This document shows, piece by piece, positions 6,293 to 7,098 of a stretch of DNA of 7,098 nucleotides (position 1 is the first letter of the stretch; every line of letters begins with the position of its first letter). A program made the translations under genes and the position numbers. The stretch is from NCBI GenBank assembly GCA_030615805.1, contig JAUWYN010000038.1:1-7098 (forward strand), given 5' to 3'. Origin of the DNA: Hadesarchaea archaeon (lineage in GTDB: Archaea; Hadarchaeota; Hadarchaeia; Hadarchaeales; Hadarchaeaceae). The notes beneath the pieces are model-generated. The model did no database searches. It was not told the origin of the DNA and saw only the letters and a program-made list of their open reading frames with translations.

Positions 6293-6329
6293 ATTTTTGA
6301 TCCAAAAAGTGAGAAAACTTAGCTTTTTG
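6293..6329. terminator. Possible bidirectional terminator: T-runs and a weak inverted repeat between convergent genes
   Basis: Right after the AOR stop comes ATTTTTGA on the plus strand. CAAAAAG (6303-6309) and CTTTTTG (6323-6329) form an inverted repeat around 13 bases, and on the minus strand the stretch after the stop of the downstream gene reads GTTTTCTCACTTTTTGG. Archaeal termination uses such T-tracts. The stem is AT-rich and weak, and its right arm lies within the last codons of the minus-strand gene. Confidence 0.35.
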
Positions 6330-7047
6330 CCAACCATTTTAAAATCTGGGATATGAATTGAATGTATTGATCACCTAATTCCATGTCATCAATTGTTACT
6401 CTTTTTGTTCCCCAATCTACCATTCCACCGACCCAATGCGGTGATGCATCGGTCATAAATGCAAGACTTCTGCCCTTTCCATACTTGCGAACTGCGAGCA
6501 AGGGATTTTCTTCTTCAGCCAACCTTATTCCTTCAACCCTATCTTTCCCAGAAGATTCTATCCTTCTCGAAGTTAGGAGAATTTCAGCGTCAGGTTTTGC
6601 GTTGACTTTATTGTATCCACAAATAGTTGGTGCATCATTCCATGGCAATCCTTCTAGGATCGGATGTTCTTTTTTCTTGATTATCTTGAAACCATTTGAA
6701 TCATTAATCCTATCATCCTCTGGTAAACAATTTACCGGCAGTACTTCTTCAACTGGTGTACCCTTGTAGTTTCCCTTGGAACCGGTAAATGACCACCATC
6801 CACCTATCATTCCTAAGCTCCCACCCTTTTCCACATATTCTTTCAACAACTTCATTCGGTCTGATAATTCCAAACCCGGAGCATCGCTTATTACTACTGC
6901 ATTGTATTCCGATAATTGGTCCTGCGTCGATGGCATTTCCTGTAGTCGATCTGGTGGGATATGGGTAAAATCAATACCTGATTTTTTCATTACAGCTATC
7001 AAGTATTTCGCATATACTTCCGGTTCGCCAGCCAGTAATAATTTCAT
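6319..7047 (-). CDS. GATase1_like / ThuA-DUF1355-type protein without nucleophilic cysteine
   Basis: The 242-residue protein resembles the putative glutamine amidotransferase family GATase1_like (PF07090, DUF1355): N-terminal MKLLLAGEPE strand, NAVVISDAPGLELS, then GGSLGMIGGWWSF (75-87), GTPVEEVLPV (96-105), DDRI, HPILEGLPW (128-136), NPLLAVRKYGKGRSLAF and DASPHW (200-205). The fold is a flavodoxin-like class I glutamine amidotransferase type, but at the nucleophile elbow the sequence is MIGGW, with no Cys, so glutamine hydrolysis is unlikely; ThuA-like relatives act on or bind carbohydrates. The true role is unknown. Start ATG 7045-7047 has no ribosome site just upstream, and GTTTAAAT at 7078-7071 lies about 27 bases away, so the mRNA is probably leaderless. 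The gene is AT-rich (32-42% GC in two sampled lines) and converges on the AOR gene with 26 bases between stops. Confidence 0.88.
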   Translation of the reverse strand: MKLLLAGEPEVYAKYLIAVMKKSGIDFTHIPPDRLQEMPSTQDQLSEYNAVVISDAPGLELSDRMKLLKEYVEKGGSLGMIGGWWSFTGSKGNYKGTPVEEVLPVNCLPEDDRINDSNGFKIIKKKEHPILEGLPWNDAPTICGYNKVNAKPDAEILLTSRRIESSGKDRVEGIRLAEEENPLLAVRKYGKGRSLAFMTDASPHWVGGMVDWGTKRVTIDDMELGDQYIQFISQILKWLAKS

Positions 7048-7070
7048 GGTTGCAGATAGGTGACTTAAAC

Positions 7071-7078
7071 ATTTAAAC
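7071..7078 (-). promoter_or_regulatory. TATA-like box GTTTAAAT predicting a leaderless transcript
   Basis: On the minus strand the box is centred about 27 bases before the A of ATG 7047, the canonical TATA-to-start distance in archaea. The bases between (ending CTGCAACC) contain no purine-rich ribosome site. Together these suggest transcription begins at or next to the start codon. Confidence 0.55.
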
Positions 7079-7098
7079 CTTTCTTAAGACAAATCGAT

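Noticed and set aside
6383..7063. Two plus-strand ORFs (128 and 95 residues) opposite the last gene
   Set aside because: They are antisense to a recognisable GATase1_like protein and have Ser/Pro/Ile-rich shadow composition.

Overview
The window is archaeal. It carries a 20S proteasome beta-type subunit, a short archaeal-style PurC and a tungsten/ferredoxin aldehyde oxidoreductase. It also has TATA-like boxes about 25 bases before predicted transcription starts, AGGTGA-type ribosome sites, and one gene that looks leaderless. The mix of AOR, a ribokinase-family kinase and GC-rich housekeeping genes suggests an anaerobic, possibly thermophilic archaeon. The sequence alone does not fix the lineage; Hadarchaeota- or Bathyarchaeota-like groups are only a guess.

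Layout. Positions 1-359 (+) hold the C-terminal part of a multi-pass membrane protein that enters from the left. A 55-residue, single-membrane-segment ORF (354-521, -) meets it tail to tail, sharing a palindromic CTATAG that supplies both stop codons. The intergenic stretch 522-617 has two TTTATAAA boxes and drives genes in both directions. Positions 618-1979 (+) encode a secreted, membrane-anchored transglutaminase-fold protein with an intact Cys-His-Asp triad. Next comes a proteasome beta-like subunit (2017-2628, +) with its own TATA box and Gly where the catalytic Thr1 should be. It converges on purC (2618-3295, -) with an 11-base overlap.

A divergent 164-base region (3296-3459) separates purC from a two-gene operon: a PfkB-family carbohydrate/nucleoside kinase (3460-4395, +) and an AOR-family oxidoreductase (4400-6292, +). 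They are 4 bases apart, and the AOR ribosome site lies over the kinase stop. A GATase1_like (ThuA/DUF1355-type) protein without a nucleophilic cysteine (6319-7047, -) converges on the AOR gene and appears to be transcribed leaderless.

How the genes fit together. The kinase and AOR are the only pair with strong operon evidence, pointing to one catabolic route with a phosphorylation step and a ferredoxin-linked aldehyde (or related) oxidation; the substrate is unknown. The proteasome subunit and PurC are housekeeping genes joined only by convergence. Hand-sampled base composition is about 60% GC in the proteasome gene, mixed (about one third to two thirds GC) in the kinase and AOR genes, and about 32-42% GC in the last gene. 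The right half may therefore be accessory or acquired DNA. I saw no RNA genes, CRISPR arrays, insertion sequences or obvious long repeats.
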